DNA from: Pararge aegeria
Taxonomy: Eukaryota > Arthropoda > Insecta > Lepidoptera > Nymphalidae
Reading direction: 5' to 3'
Assembly: GCF_905163445.1 (NCBI RefSeq)
Contig: NC_053202.1
Location: 1,054,001-1,118,000 of the forward strand
Length of the DNA: 64,000 bases
In this document: positions 53,911 to 64,000 of the stretch, piece by piece
Layout: each line of letters begins with the position of its first letter
Numbering within the stretch: the first letter of the stretch is position 1
Program-made: the position numbers and the translations under genes
The notes under the pieces: generated by a model
What the model was told of the DNA's origin: nothing
Database searches by the model: none
Seen by the model: only the letters and a program-made list of their open reading frames with translations

Positions 53911-55816
53911 ATTTAAGGATAATGAATGTTTCAAACATAACACACATAGTCAGTGGATATTTAATCCTGTTAATGGTAATAACCATACTACAATTTGGTT
54001 AACATAATAATACTATCAGTAATCCACTAAGTTCAAGGTGAATATGCAAATAGTACTTCCTAAAAAAGTAAACGCCGAAAAACTAATTTCATTACGAACC
54101 AAATAAGTTGAAAGGTACCACTTTAATTAAATTTTTAACTTGTTACAAGTACGTTTAACGCGATTAAAAAAAGAATCATATGCGAATTAAAACTTCGTGA
54201 AAACTAGAGGTATCGAATTTCGCTTCTATAGGCTCTTTTCAATACAAGAGCACTTAATCGCTTTATAACCTTACCTTAATGACTTTGATTTATTACAATA
54301 CATAGATAAACATAATAACAAGTTAATTATCGTATATAATCGTGAAAAGTAAACTTTTCGTAGAGATATCGGCGCCAGAAAAGTTCCAATTAAACGTAAA
54401 AATAAATAATTAGAATGGCGGGCGGCATGACATGGCGCGCGGCATTTACTACTTTTGAATTATGTGGAAAAAGACTTACCCTTGTAATATTTAGATATCC
54501 ACACAGAAATCTTGAACACTGAAATAACTAGCACTGATTTAAATACGATTTAGATGAAACAAAACGAATGTTTGGGATGAAAGCGTCGTTGCTTATCATT
54601 TCTCACAAACGGAATTGTCAGTGTTGCAATCTACAAAATAAACCCTAACCTATAAAGCATAAAAAAACTTACATTATAGGTTAAGTTATATTTTAAAAAG
54701 TAACGTTATATTAAAAAATAACGTTACTTAGTTTTTTCATATTGAAGTATGCATTAGATAAATTCCTCAATCAAATGATACCAAAAAATATAGAAGTAAT
54801 AACTTCTATATTTTGTTTGTGAAAGAAGACGACTATCTAGTACTAATAAGTATAAATAGGCATTACTTGGAATTTAGCGATTAGCACTTGCGGCGCATTT
54901 GCGGAACTTGCGTAAGATGTAAATGCATAATAATATATTCACTTATATGTATATTGGAGATATACAAGTTAAACATGATTTCCTGCTACACACCGACGCT
55001 GGAATAGAAATTGCACGGTTAAATGGTTTATGAGAAAACTGGATAAACAATTTCGTGAGTGTTAGTTTCATGTAAACCACATACCGAAAGATGCTAATGG
55101 CAACGATATCTAGGTACGAACTATAACTTACTGTAATTTCTTTAGGCAAAACGTGAACAAACAATAGTACTGAAATTATCTTTATTAAAAGCAATTTACA
55201 AAAAAAAAATTGTTTTAATTTAAGCTGCCGGTGCCGGCTTGTAGGTTCTAAGTAGGTCGTTCTATTTACTACGCTATCACCATTTTCACAAGATAAATCA
55301 AAATACACTTTTAAAAAAATTCAGTGTTAAACAGAATATAATCGAAATCTTAAATACATAGTGTGATGTATTTACTGGCTTTCAAACGGTTTTTAGGAAT
55401 GCTATCAAGGTATACTATTCCATTCGTTTTTCATTCCAACCATTTAAAAGTTTTTATTAATTATAACCAGAAATAGTGTTCATTTTATTTTATTTGAGGA
55501 GTGTAATATATTATATTTACCTTAAAAGAGTTAAATGGTAAACGAACTCTTAATTGTAAGCGAAATATAACTTATCTAAATTATAAAATATATAAAAATA
55601 AACTTAATATAGTTACTGCGACGTTCTAACTTTGGATATTAGGTATTTACGTTACAGCTATTGTGGCATGAGCATGACAACATTTGAACGTAAACACCTT
55701 AAATGTCAATTGTCATTGTCAAAGTCTTAAATACCATGTGCAAGTGGATTGCGGACATGTGTTTTGAATTGAATTACATTTGTGTTTTTATTCATATTTT
55801 TAACTTTTAAAGTGCT
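53911..55816. other. Upstream region of the RBM34 gene
   Basis: AT-rich. A 13-bp palindromic stem (AAAATATAGAAGT) lies near 54787-54816. A minus-strand 5'-exon-like segment (TCAGTG, then AAGG/GTAAGT) lies at 54535-54480. No TATA box was found close to the RBM34 start; the last 60 bases before the ATG are T-rich with an in-frame TAA. Confidence 0.4.
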
Positions 55817-57623
55817 ATGGATTACGTTGTAGGCAGCATCGCGGCGTTACTATCAGGCAATGTAACACCCAATCGGCCTAAACATCTGAAAAAAGCTCAA
55901 ACACCGACAAAACATCAACCCTCTCCGAACGTTACGCCGAAGAGCGAGTTTGTGGAAGACCGGTCCATATTCCTATCCCCCACGATGATTAAGAAGAAGG
56001 ATATTATAAAGAAATCGCCTAAAAGAATATTCGAGAACCCAGGCCTTGACGTTACTAACGGTGAGGATAACGATTCTATTGTGAGCCCTAAGGCGGAGAA
56101 AGTAAAAAAAATGTTAAAAGATAATTTAGAGGCTAGTTCTAGTGTGGTAGATACTATCTTGGTGCGGCAGCAATTGATCAAAAACAGCGAGAAATCTCCT
56201 AAAAAAGCAAATAAAAAGAGATTAAGCAATAATGTTGAGAATACAGATGAAAACATAACACCCACGAAGAAACAATGTCTATCAGACATTGGAAATGACA
56301 TAAAAAAGGATATATCAACTTCAGTATCTTTGGGTAATAGTCCGAAAAGTAAAGTTACAGAATCAAAGTTTGCAGCTGCAATGAACGGTGAGAATTCACC
56401 AGAAAATATAGGAACTGTGTCTAAGAAGATGAATAAGCAACCACAGAATGACTTTATTGTTGAAGAAATACCCAAAGCAAATGCTAGTGAAGATCTTAAA
56501 AATAAAAAAGATAATCAAAGCCCAAAGAAGAAAAATAGGAAAAGGAACAAGTCCAAACAAAAAGGACAGAATAATCTATCTGGACAACAAGGACAGAATA
56601 ATATATCAATGGTTAAAATAAACCCAGTCATGGTTACAAATGAGAAGGCAGTTGCAAATGATGTTAAGGTAGTAGAAAATAAGGAAATTAGCACCAATTT
56701 AGCTTCTGTGGTTAATCAGGGCCAGAAGAAGAAAAAAAAGAAGAGGAACAAGGCAAAACAAAATGGACAGATTGATAAATCTGACTCAACAGTTAACACA
56801 AATCCAATCACGGTTACAAATGAGAGTGCAGTTGGTAATGATGTTAATGTTATAGAAAATACAGAAATTAGCACCAATTTAGCTTCTGTGGTTAATCAGG
56901 GCCAGAAGAAGAAAAAAAAGAAGAGGAACAAGGCAAAACAAAATGGACAGATTGATAAATCGGACTCAACAGTTAACACAAATCCAATCACGGTTACAAA
57001 TGAGAGTGCAGTTGGTAATGATGTTAATGTTATAGAAAATACAGAAATTAGCAGCAATTTAGCTTCTGTAGTTAGTCAGAGCCCAAGGAAGAAAAAAAAG
57101 AGGAATAAGTCAAAACAAAATAAAAACAAAACCCAAATTGAAAAAACAGGTATACAGGTAACTAACCCAATTGCAAATGACGAAAGTTGTTCAGAAAATT
57201 TAAAAGTACCAGCACTTGATGAAATTAACGCTAATACCTCTACAAGTGATAGTAGTCCAAAAAAGAAAAATAAGAAAAATAAATCAAAACAAATTCAAAG
57301 TCAAAAAAAAACTGAATCAACAAATTTAAATCTTGACTCTGCTACAAATATGGAAGTAGATTCAGATAATGAAAATGAAATGGAAAATGACAAAGTTACA
57401 GACACTAATACATCTAAAGAAAATCAAAGTCAAGAAGATGAAATCAAGAAGATGACATCAAAACAAAATAAAGACAATGAACAAGTTGAATCTGCAGTTA
57501 GTGATAATGACGAAGTTAATCCTAATGCAATAACAAATGAAGATACAGATTCAGAACATGATTCGGATGATGATGAAATGGATTCTGAAAATGAAGAAAT
57601 TAATAAAGAGGCATTAGACACAG
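55817..57623 (+). CDS. RBM34: RBM34 exon 1, disordered Lys-rich region with 60-residue repeats
   Basis: It begins MDYVVGSIAALLSG, the short hydrophobic N-terminal motif of the family. KKKKKKRNKAKQ and similar basic blocks could act as nucleolar signals. The 180-bp segments 56701-56880 and 56881-57060 differ at only a few positions, with an older related unit before them. The end is acidic (EHDSDDDEMDSENEE). The donor ACAG/GTAAAT leaves one base. Confidence 0.92.
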
Positions 57624-60600
57624 GTAAATATATATTTTCTGTGCAGAATTAGCAAAATACAACTGTCAGCCAAAGCCATAACTGAATGTCCCATTTGTAT
57701 TGTCCATATTTGTCTTACAAGTAACTTTATATTTTGGAGTGCAATTTACTGTACCCGCTGAATTAAAATAAATACCAATGCATTGGTAGGTCCAAAATTA
57801 CCTTAGGAATCACATTATTAAAAGCATATACTCAATCCCACAAATGACTCCCACAGATGTTTTATTTATTTATTTATTCAATTCCATTACAAGGTCATAT
57901 AGATTACATAATTACAACATTTCAAAAAAGAATGTCAATGTAATGTTTACATTTGAAATGGAATGTGAGGGCGCTGTAACCAGATTGAGAGCCAGACTCA
58001 TTATTGTCAATATTAAATATTCTCATTTAGGAAGTTGTTTATTTTATAATAAGCTTTCTCCAGCAAGTAATGTTTTAAGGATTTTAAACATAAAGTAAAT
58101 AAAATACCAGGATATAAAATAAGATTCATTCATTTTACTATTTATCTTATTGGCATTTTTATTAATTAACTTTAAATATTTTTCTTATCCTTATTAATAA
58201 TGAGGCAAAATTATGGAATAGTTATGTATTGTTCTATCACAATCTATCAGTGGAAGTGTGACAAACCAATGTGAAAGTAATTTAACTATATAAAAATCTG
58301 AACCAGGTCCAGCAGATGACAGCTCTGATGAGGAAACAGAGAAACAGGAAAAGAAACCCGACAAGAAATCCAAAAAGGATTCTACAGAAACTAGTGTAAA
58401 CCCCGATGAGGAAACAAAAAGAACATTGTTTGTGGGCAACGTGCCCTTCAGTAGTAAATGTAAGAAGGAGATAAAGAAGATATTCAACCAATACGGACAG
58501 ATTGAGTCAGTCAGGTGAGTAGCTGACAATAACATTATTTTTCAACCTTTTAATCACTCTACCGCAGAAGATATACTTGCTTTACTCTCTTAGTATAACT
58601 GACAAGAACACAAATTGTATGCTTCTAGTTTGTATTAATAGTTTTACAGATAAATGTTCTATTAATTTAATATGTAAAATTTATCATGTTATGTTGAATT
58701 ATAAAAACTGGATATTCTTTTGCTATTACCGTCTCAGTCTGTCAGAAGTTAGTTAGTTATTCATACCCCATATACACCCTATTCTTGCACCCAATGACTC
58801 TGGCAATCATGATCCGAATGTTCTGCCAACCAAGCCACAGTTCTCATACTACCGATGCCAAAACTAATATGCCTTTTTATATTGGAACCCTCGTAGCTTT
58901 AGTTTTAAGTTTACGAATGTGGTTATCGCCATCATCTCACTACCATGAAATTCTTATGTACGCATCAAAAGTGCCACCTATGGGCCTACTTGAATAAAGA
59001 TATTTTTGACTTTACTTTGACTTTGACTTATAAACGATAAACTAATTACTGTGGGGTCACAGACGCAAGCTAAAAATTCTGCCAGTTCTAAGATTTTAAT
59101 AGGCAATTAAATCTTAATCAATGTTGTTATTTTCACAGAATCCGTACTGTCCCAGTAAAAGATGCGAGAGACACTCCAAAGTTGGCGGTGATCAAGAACG
59201 AGCTTCATCCTGACAGGACCACTGTCAACGTTTATGTCAGATTTGCAGATGCAGACTCAGTGAACAAGGTAGCTTTGCATTGTAGTCATTATTGTATTAT
59301 ATTTAAAAATAAAATAAATAAATATACTATGGCAATACACACATCGTCATCTAGCCCCAAAGTAAGCGTAAGCTTGTGTTATGGGTACTGAGATGACTGA
59401 TGAATATTTTTTTTAATAATATACATAAATACTTAGAATATACATATAAACACCCAGACACTGAAAAACATTCTTGATAAACACACAAACATTTTCCAGT
59501 AGTGGGAATCGAACCCACGGCCTTGGACTCAGAAAGCAGGGTCGCTGCCCACTGCGCCAGTCGGCCGTCAATTTGAGTCTATACTATTATTTTAAAGAAG
59601 AAAAGACAGTGTCAGGTTTCCGTGGTGTATATTTTTATTACGAAAAGAGAGCTATGAAAAGTAGATTGAAACTGCAATGTTTTCTACTAGATGAATACAA
59701 TCACTATAAGACAGATTAAAAGGCATTTAAATTTAGTATCGTTGGTATGAGAACCGTAGCTTAGTTGGCAAAGCATTCAGATTGAGATTGCTAGAGAGAA
59801 GTGGCTTCAAAAAAGCTGGGTAGTAATGGCTCGTAAGTCTATATAGCTATAGCTACTTAGCTTATAATTGTGAGTGAATTAGATAGTTATATTCAACGGG
59901 TAACCAAATAACGAAATAAGTTTGAAGGATGTATAAGTATATTTTTATAAGGAATCACGCGGTACAAATATTAAATCAAAAGCCTATCTATTTTTACATA
60001 CAAAGAAATTCACATTCTAAGTGTTTACTTATGACAAACCTATTGAAGGTAAAAGACCGACACGTGCATAGCACCTACCTACGCGACGCGTACCTATACA
60101 GTGACAGGAGTCACGTAATTTTAATTTTGCATGTGATGTTAGGACTATCTGATTACTATTAGTTCAAAAAAAATCATGTGCAACTTATTCACACACGGCG
60201 GAAGTGTAACTTCTGAAAGTAGCCTACGAGAGATTGAGGTGGATGTAGAGTATCAGAACTATTAGGATAAATGTAAGGTTATTATTTAGTTTCCGTGGTA
60301 ACTAGAATAGGTAAAACTTGTATAATGTTTTCTATCTCATTCTATCCTATACATTTATGTGTTTGTTTCTTTATCTAGATATTATTCGGTTTCCTTGGTA
60401 ACTTAAATAGGAAAAAAACAGATAAAATAGTAATTTTATAAATTTAAAATGCATATAAAAATTATCGGAATTTTGACCCTGCGACTCTGGCTATGTGACT
60501 GATGTGAAAGGCATATACTCATTTCGGCATCGACGGTAGGAGAACCGCAGCTTAATTGGAGAAAGCGCTCAGGCCGCGATTGCCCGAGAGTCGCAGGTTC

Positions 60601-63600
60601 AAATCCTGTCGGTACCGATCATTTTTATATGCATTTTAAATTTATAAAATTGATAATTCCTCCAAGTGTAGGTAAAAACACTAATAAAATGATAAAATTG
60701 TATTTCTGTCTTATTCTCCTTTGAAATCGCAACGATTCTAAAGATGTTTCACTTCAAAAATAAAGAGTAAAATAAATACTACTTTGACGGCCGATTGGCG
60801 CAGTGGGCAGCGACCCTGCTTTCTGAATGAGCGTGAATATTTTTCAGAGTCTGGGTGTTTATATGTATTTTATAAGTATTTATGTATATAAAATTCATTT
60901 ATTTCAAGGAGATATAGTTTATAAGCTCTTTTAAGTCAGTGAATTTTACAATACTGAAAAATATGTACGAACTAACCCTTTAAAGGTATTCAATAGATGG
61001 AGTTGTTATATATTATTATTTATTAAATATTCTTTAAAATAATTGTTTTACAAATATAACCTAAAATAAACTACATATTTAAAACTAAATAAAATCTAAA
61101 ACGTCCTCGAAACCACCGCAGCGAGGCACAGTTCCTAAGATGCTGGCAGCATTGCCCCTTTGGATGGCCAAACTAATTTAATTATAGTCGTAAAAATGTA
61201 ATAGGCCCGTTTTAACATTTGTGCAAGACCATAGAATGTAACTTTGAACGAAACTGAAAGAAACAATAAAATAAAAATCAATTACATACAGTGTTTTAAA
61301 AAATACGTAATTTTTTTTGGGACGTTCAATAATATGAAAGAATATATCGCGAGTATTCTTTTTGCGCTTATTTCATAGTAGCATGCACTTTATAATTGTT
61401 GCGAAACGTTCCGAAAACAGTTACGTTCTCAGTCTTTTTTTTTTTTACACTAGAGCTGTAACCATTTTTTTACTTAATATCGAAATTAAATATTGTGTAG
61501 TTATCTTTACTGCAAAGAATGAGCTTGGTTCTCAAAATGGGTTCTAAATAATGAGTCTGAGTTGATGTATCTGACCAAGCGGCACATGACTGAAGCGTCC
61601 CCGCGCGCACTGCGCAGTTTTTCGTTCCTCCGTATTCATAAAAAAAATATATTCATCAGTCACTTTAGCATCCGTAACACAAGCTACGCTTACTTTGGGG
61701 CTAGATGGCGCAGTGTGTATTGTAGTATATATTTTTTTTTATTTTACTGCTACGTACGCATTGGCCCAGGCGCTGGCGGAGAACAACTCGGTCCTCAACG
61801 GCAACCACTTGCGCGTGCAGGCCAGCGCGTCGTCGGGCGCGCCGCACGACGCGCGCTGCGCGGTGTTCGTGGGCAACCTGCCCTTCGCGCTCGAGGACGA
61901 GGCCTTGCGCGCCGCCTTCCGCGCGTGCGGCGACATCCACTCCGTGCGCATCGTGCGCGACAGGAAAACCTGCGCCGGGAAGGGTAATTCAACTTTATAC
62001 AAGTATAAGAAATCTTTTATCTTTGACAGAGCAATTCTTGCTCAAGACATTGTCCCTGACCGTCATACTAAACGATGCAATTTTAGGATATATAATACTC
62101 CACGTTTTCGAACTGTGTGCGTGTATGCACAGAAATTTAAGTGCTATTTAGGTAAGACTCTGTATAACAAATTAAATAAAACGCTTTCCATACGTAAAAT
62201 GAATAAATTTAATTGCAAAAAAGTGGTCACTAATTATTTATAAAAGCTTAAACTATGTTGAAACAGAGGACTTACTGAAGCATATTCACTGGATAATGTT
62301 GTTGGATTCATATTAGTGCAATCACACACACACACGCAATCACACACACAAATAAAGTAAATTAGTTAATTAAGAATGCACTGATTTTGTTATTTTAGTA
62401 CTTAATCAATATTAAGGAGGGTAGGTCGCTGATGCCTATAGCACAGGGTTACCTAAATTAGGCAGCAGAGACCGTCCACGCTTTTTGTTTGTGTATTACT
62501 AAATGTAATCATGTTGCCATAATAAATTATTTTTCAATTTTCAATTTTCTTGTATATATATAATTAGAATCTCGGAATCGGCTCCAACGATTTTCATGAA
62601 ATTTAGTATACAGGGGGCGATACATCGATCTAGCTAGAATTCATTTTTAGAAAATGTCATTTTATTCGTGTTTTATCGATAAATATATATATATCATTGG
62701 AATCTCGTAATCGGCTCCAACGATTTTCATGAAATTTAGTATACAGGGGGCGATACATCGATCTAGCTAGAATTCATTTTTAGAAAATGTCATTTTATTC
62801 GTGTTTTATCGATAAATATATATATCATTGGAATCTCGTAATCGGCTCCAACGATTTTCATGAAATTTAGTATACAGGGGGCGATACATCGATCTAGCTA
62901 GAATTCATTTTTAGAAAATGTCATTTTATTCGTGTTTTATCGATAAATATATATATCATTGGAATCTCGTAATCGGCTCCAACGATTTTCATGAAATTTA
63001 GTATACAGGGGGCGATACATCGATCTAGCTAGAATTCATTTATATCGGAATCTCAGAATCCGAATTTATATTGGACATACGACTATTTTTTTAAGACGAC
63101 TCATTTTCGGACGAAGTCTCGCGGGTCCTTTAGTAATATAATAATAATAAATATACTACGACAATAAACACATCGCCATCTAGCCCCAAAGTAAGCGTAG
63201 CTTGTTTTATGGGTACTAAGATAGCTGATGGATGTCTTATTATGAATATAATGCACGTAAATACTTATAATATACTGATAACTGAGAACACCCAGAACTG
63301 AAAAACATTCATGTTCATCACACAAACATTTGCCAGTTACGGGAATCGAACCCACGGCTTTGGACTCAGAAAGCAGGGTCGCTGCAAACTGCGCCAATCG
63401 GCCGTCCAAAAGCTTTAATACTCTTCTTTTAAAACATCGCATCTATTGTACGAGGAGAAACTTCTCCACCAGAATTATTATTCCCGAGTAAGTAATATAA
63501 AAGGGGTCTTAGTAAGAAGGGGCATCACTAATTAAAAGTGTAATAGGTAAGGTGAAACTAGAGTAGGTCAGCGAGACAGTCATTTGCGATTAGCAATGTT

Positions 63601-64000
63601 TACCTATGTGACTTTGAGTTTTCAAATATTTATTTATACACTTTATTCGTACACCACAATAAGAAAAAAAAAAAAACAATGAACACAACAAGATGGCAAT
63701 TAAAAAATAAATTAAAAATAGTGGGCAAGAGCTAGAAGAGATATATTTTTCCCGTACATGTGTACGGGAAAAATATATCTCTTGAAAGCCATCCAGTTCA
63801 GCCATCGCGGGTGAAACCACCGGGCACAACTAGTGTTTAAATAAGCGACTTCTTTCTCCCTCAGGTTTTGGCTACGTGAACTTCAAATCTAAAGATGGTG
63901 TAGAACTAGCCCTAGCGTTGTCAGAAGAAGATCTGACAATAAAGAACCGGATCCTACGGGTGAAGAGGTGTACGCAACCAACGCAGAACCAATTGGGCAA
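55817..64000 (+). CDS. RBM34: RNA-binding protein 34 / Nop12 homologue, 3' partial
   Basis: Exons: 55817-57623, 58307-58514, 59139-59268, 61770-61983 and 63865 past the window end, all GT-AG with consistent phase. The 831 visible residues comprise a 600-residue disordered Lys/Asn/Ser-rich N-terminal part, RRM1 (about 642-732; RNP2 LFVGNV, degenerate RNP1 VNVYVRF) and RRM2 (about 745-820; RNP2 VFVGNL, canonical RNP1 KGFGYVNF). RRM1 has the long loop with KLAVIKNELHPD typical of RBM34. The family acts in the nucleolus in pre-60S ribosome assembly (yeast Nop12, human RBM34). The N-terminal part is much longer than usual for the family. The start has an in-frame TAA nine bases upstream. Confidence 0.93.
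56641..57060 (+). repeat. 180-bp in-frame tandem duplication
   Basis: Period is exactly 180 bp (60 codons). Differences are near 56782/56962 and at one Thr-to-Ser codon near the end. A diverged 60-bp part of an earlier unit lies at 56641-56700. Confidence 0.9.
57624..58306. other. RBM34 intron 1
   Basis: It contains a short inverse LINE remnant near 57820-57850 ('aaaagcatatactcaatccc', the KSFVGLSI motif in reverse). Otherwise nothing recognised. Confidence 0.45.
58307..58514 (+). CDS. RBM34: RBM34 exon 2, start of RRM1
   Basis: Acceptor AACCAG at 58301-58306; a second in-frame AG six bases on (TCCAG) could be used instead. It encodes an acidic/basic linker then TLFVGNVPFSSKCKKEIKKI. Donor TCAG/GTGAGT. 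Confidence 0.9.
58878..59035 (+). mobile_element. LINE 3' tail in RBM34 intron 2
   Basis: Almost identical to 53727-53870 ('ggttatcgccatcatctcac', 'gcctacttgaataaagatat', TGACTTT tail). Same family and probably of similar age. Confidence 0.85.
59139..59268 (+). CDS. RBM34: RBM34 exon 3, middle of RRM1
   Basis: Acceptor TTTTCACAG; it encodes the long RRM1 loop and the VNVYVRFADADSVNK strand. Donor AAG/GTAGCT, phase 0. Confidence 0.9.
59308..59569 (-). mobile_element. SINE family A copy in RBM34 intron 3
   Basis: Complete, with TTTA tail at the left and head GACGGCCGACTGGCGCAGTG at the right; B box intact apart from the flanking 'tactgg'. Confidence 0.85.
59670..59815 (+). mobile_element. Decayed SINE family B copy
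   Basis: Leader ('tctactagatg', 'ataagacagattaaaaggca') and tRNA-like core ('gaaccgtagcttagttggca') are recognisable; the B box is lost. Confidence 0.55.
60018..60160 (+). repeat. Unclassified repeat, pair of 49610-49750
   Basis: Shares 'taaaagaccgacacgtgcat' and 'acgcgacgcgtacct' with the other copy. Confidence 0.55.
60496..60686 (+). mobile_element. SINE family B copy
   Basis: Leader 'gactgatgtgaaaggcatat', A box 'gcagcttaattggagaaagc', intact B box GGTTCAAATCC and the same end as 12251-12465. Confidence 0.75.
60786..60900 (+). mobile_element. SINE family A copy lacking the B box
   Basis: The head runs to 'ctgctttctga' and jumps to 'atgagcgtgaat', deleting the B box. It therefore cannot be an active pol III unit. 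Confidence 0.75.
60901..61639. other. RBM34 intron 3, remainder
   Basis: AT-rich with no supported feature. Confidence 0.4.
61640..61745 (+). mobile_element. SINE family A 3' end next to RBM34 exon 4
   Basis: 'gctacgcttactttggggct' and the tail run into a T-rich stretch ending 'tttttttttattttac', which serves as the pyrimidine tract of the exon 4 acceptor at 61769. Confidence 0.8.
61770..61983 (+). CDS. RBM34: RBM34 exon 4, end of RRM1 and start of RRM2
   Basis: Acceptor GGCCCAG, donor AAGG/GTAATT. It encodes ALAENNSVLNGNHLRVQA, then RRM2 from CAVFVGNLPFALEDEALRAA. Third codon positions are almost all G or C, in sharp contrast to exon 1. Confidence 0.92.
61984..62559. other. RBM34 intron 4, first part
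   Basis: A CA microsatellite near 62329-62350. A decayed retroposon 3' piece may lie at 61990-62240 (an open frame with no domain). Nothing else. Confidence 0.4.
62560..63045 (+). repeat. Tandem repeat of about 131 bp, nearly four copies
   Basis: Copies start at 62567, 62700, 62831 and 62962, each with 'aatcggctccaacgattttc' and 'ggcgatacatcgatctagct'. Copies differ almost only in the length of a (TA)n run. The last is cut short. Confidence 0.85.
63144..63406 (-). mobile_element. SINE family A copy in RBM34 intron 4
   Basis: Full-length with A box 'ttggcgcagtttgc' and a B box with one change; TTTA-type tail at the left. Confidence 0.82.
63736..63783. repeat. Perfect 23-bp palindrome, 2-base loop
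   Basis: 63736-63758 is the exact reverse complement of 63761-63783. It lies about 80 bp before the exon 5 acceptor. Confidence 0.85.
63865..64000 (+). CDS. RBM34: RBM34 exon 5 (cut by window end), end of RRM2
   Basis: Acceptor CTCCCTCAG completes KGFGYVNF (RNP1), followed by LSEEDLTIKNRILRVKRC. The frame is still open at 64000. Confidence 0.92.

Noticed and set aside
54943..55308. 121-codon minus-strand gene upstream of RBM34
   Set aside because: No domain, AT-driven composition (Phe/Leu/Ile/Lys) and no splice signals that fit.
55915..56475. 186-codon minus-strand frame
   Set aside because: Antisense shadow of the Lys/Asn-rich RBM34 exon 1; composition is low-complexity Phe/Ser/Leu.
61562..61987. 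Independent Arg/Gly-rich protein
   Set aside because: Wrong-frame reading of RBM34 exon 4 fused to SINE sequence.

Overview
This looks like nuclear DNA from a moth or butterfly. It is AT-rich, genes are split into small GT-AG exons, and about a dozen copies occur of a tRNA-derived SINE of the kind common in butterfly genomes. CR1/Jockey-type and R1-type non-LTR fragments and a mariner-type MITE are also present. I recognise two multi-exon host genes; the rest is transposon debris, simple AT-rich DNA and one very large satellite array. Species assignment is inference (Lepidoptera likely, a butterfly plausible).

Gene 1 (minus strand, 21094 to 7301) is rebuilt from ten coding exons whose splice phases all agree. 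It predicts a 572-residue protein: a Lys/Asp/Glu-rich N-terminal half with 10-residue repeats, an acidic stretch, a Ser/Arg-rich segment, a basic nuclear-localisation-like patch and a C-terminal CaaX box (CVVM). That layout suggests a farnesylated nuclear-envelope protein like insect Kugelkern; orthology is not proven. Its introns hold SINEs, a mariner MITE, a TIR element with an 8-bp target duplication, an R1-like fragment, LINE tails and a minisatellite made of copies of a splice donor.

From 21.1 to 29.07 kb is repeat-dense non-coding DNA. From about 29.07 to 45.85 kb lies one uninterrupted 17-bp satellite (about 16.8 kb, a quarter of the window) with nested higher-order repeats (204, 952, 1328 and about 5000 bp). 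From 45.85 to 55.8 kb come one possible orphan exon, SINEs, two sizeable 5'-truncated LINE reverse transcriptases on opposite strands, and the upstream region of gene 2.

Gene 2 (plus strand, 55817 to beyond 64000) is the RBM34/Nop12 homologue, a nucleolar two-RRM protein of ribosome biogenesis. Five exons are visible and the 3' end is outside the window. Exon 1 is one long, disordered, lysine-rich exon containing a recent 180-bp in-frame duplication; exons 2-5 carry the two RRMs.

The most notable structures are the hierarchical satellite, the 21-bp splice-donor minisatellite, and several perfect 17-33 bp hairpins with very short loops.
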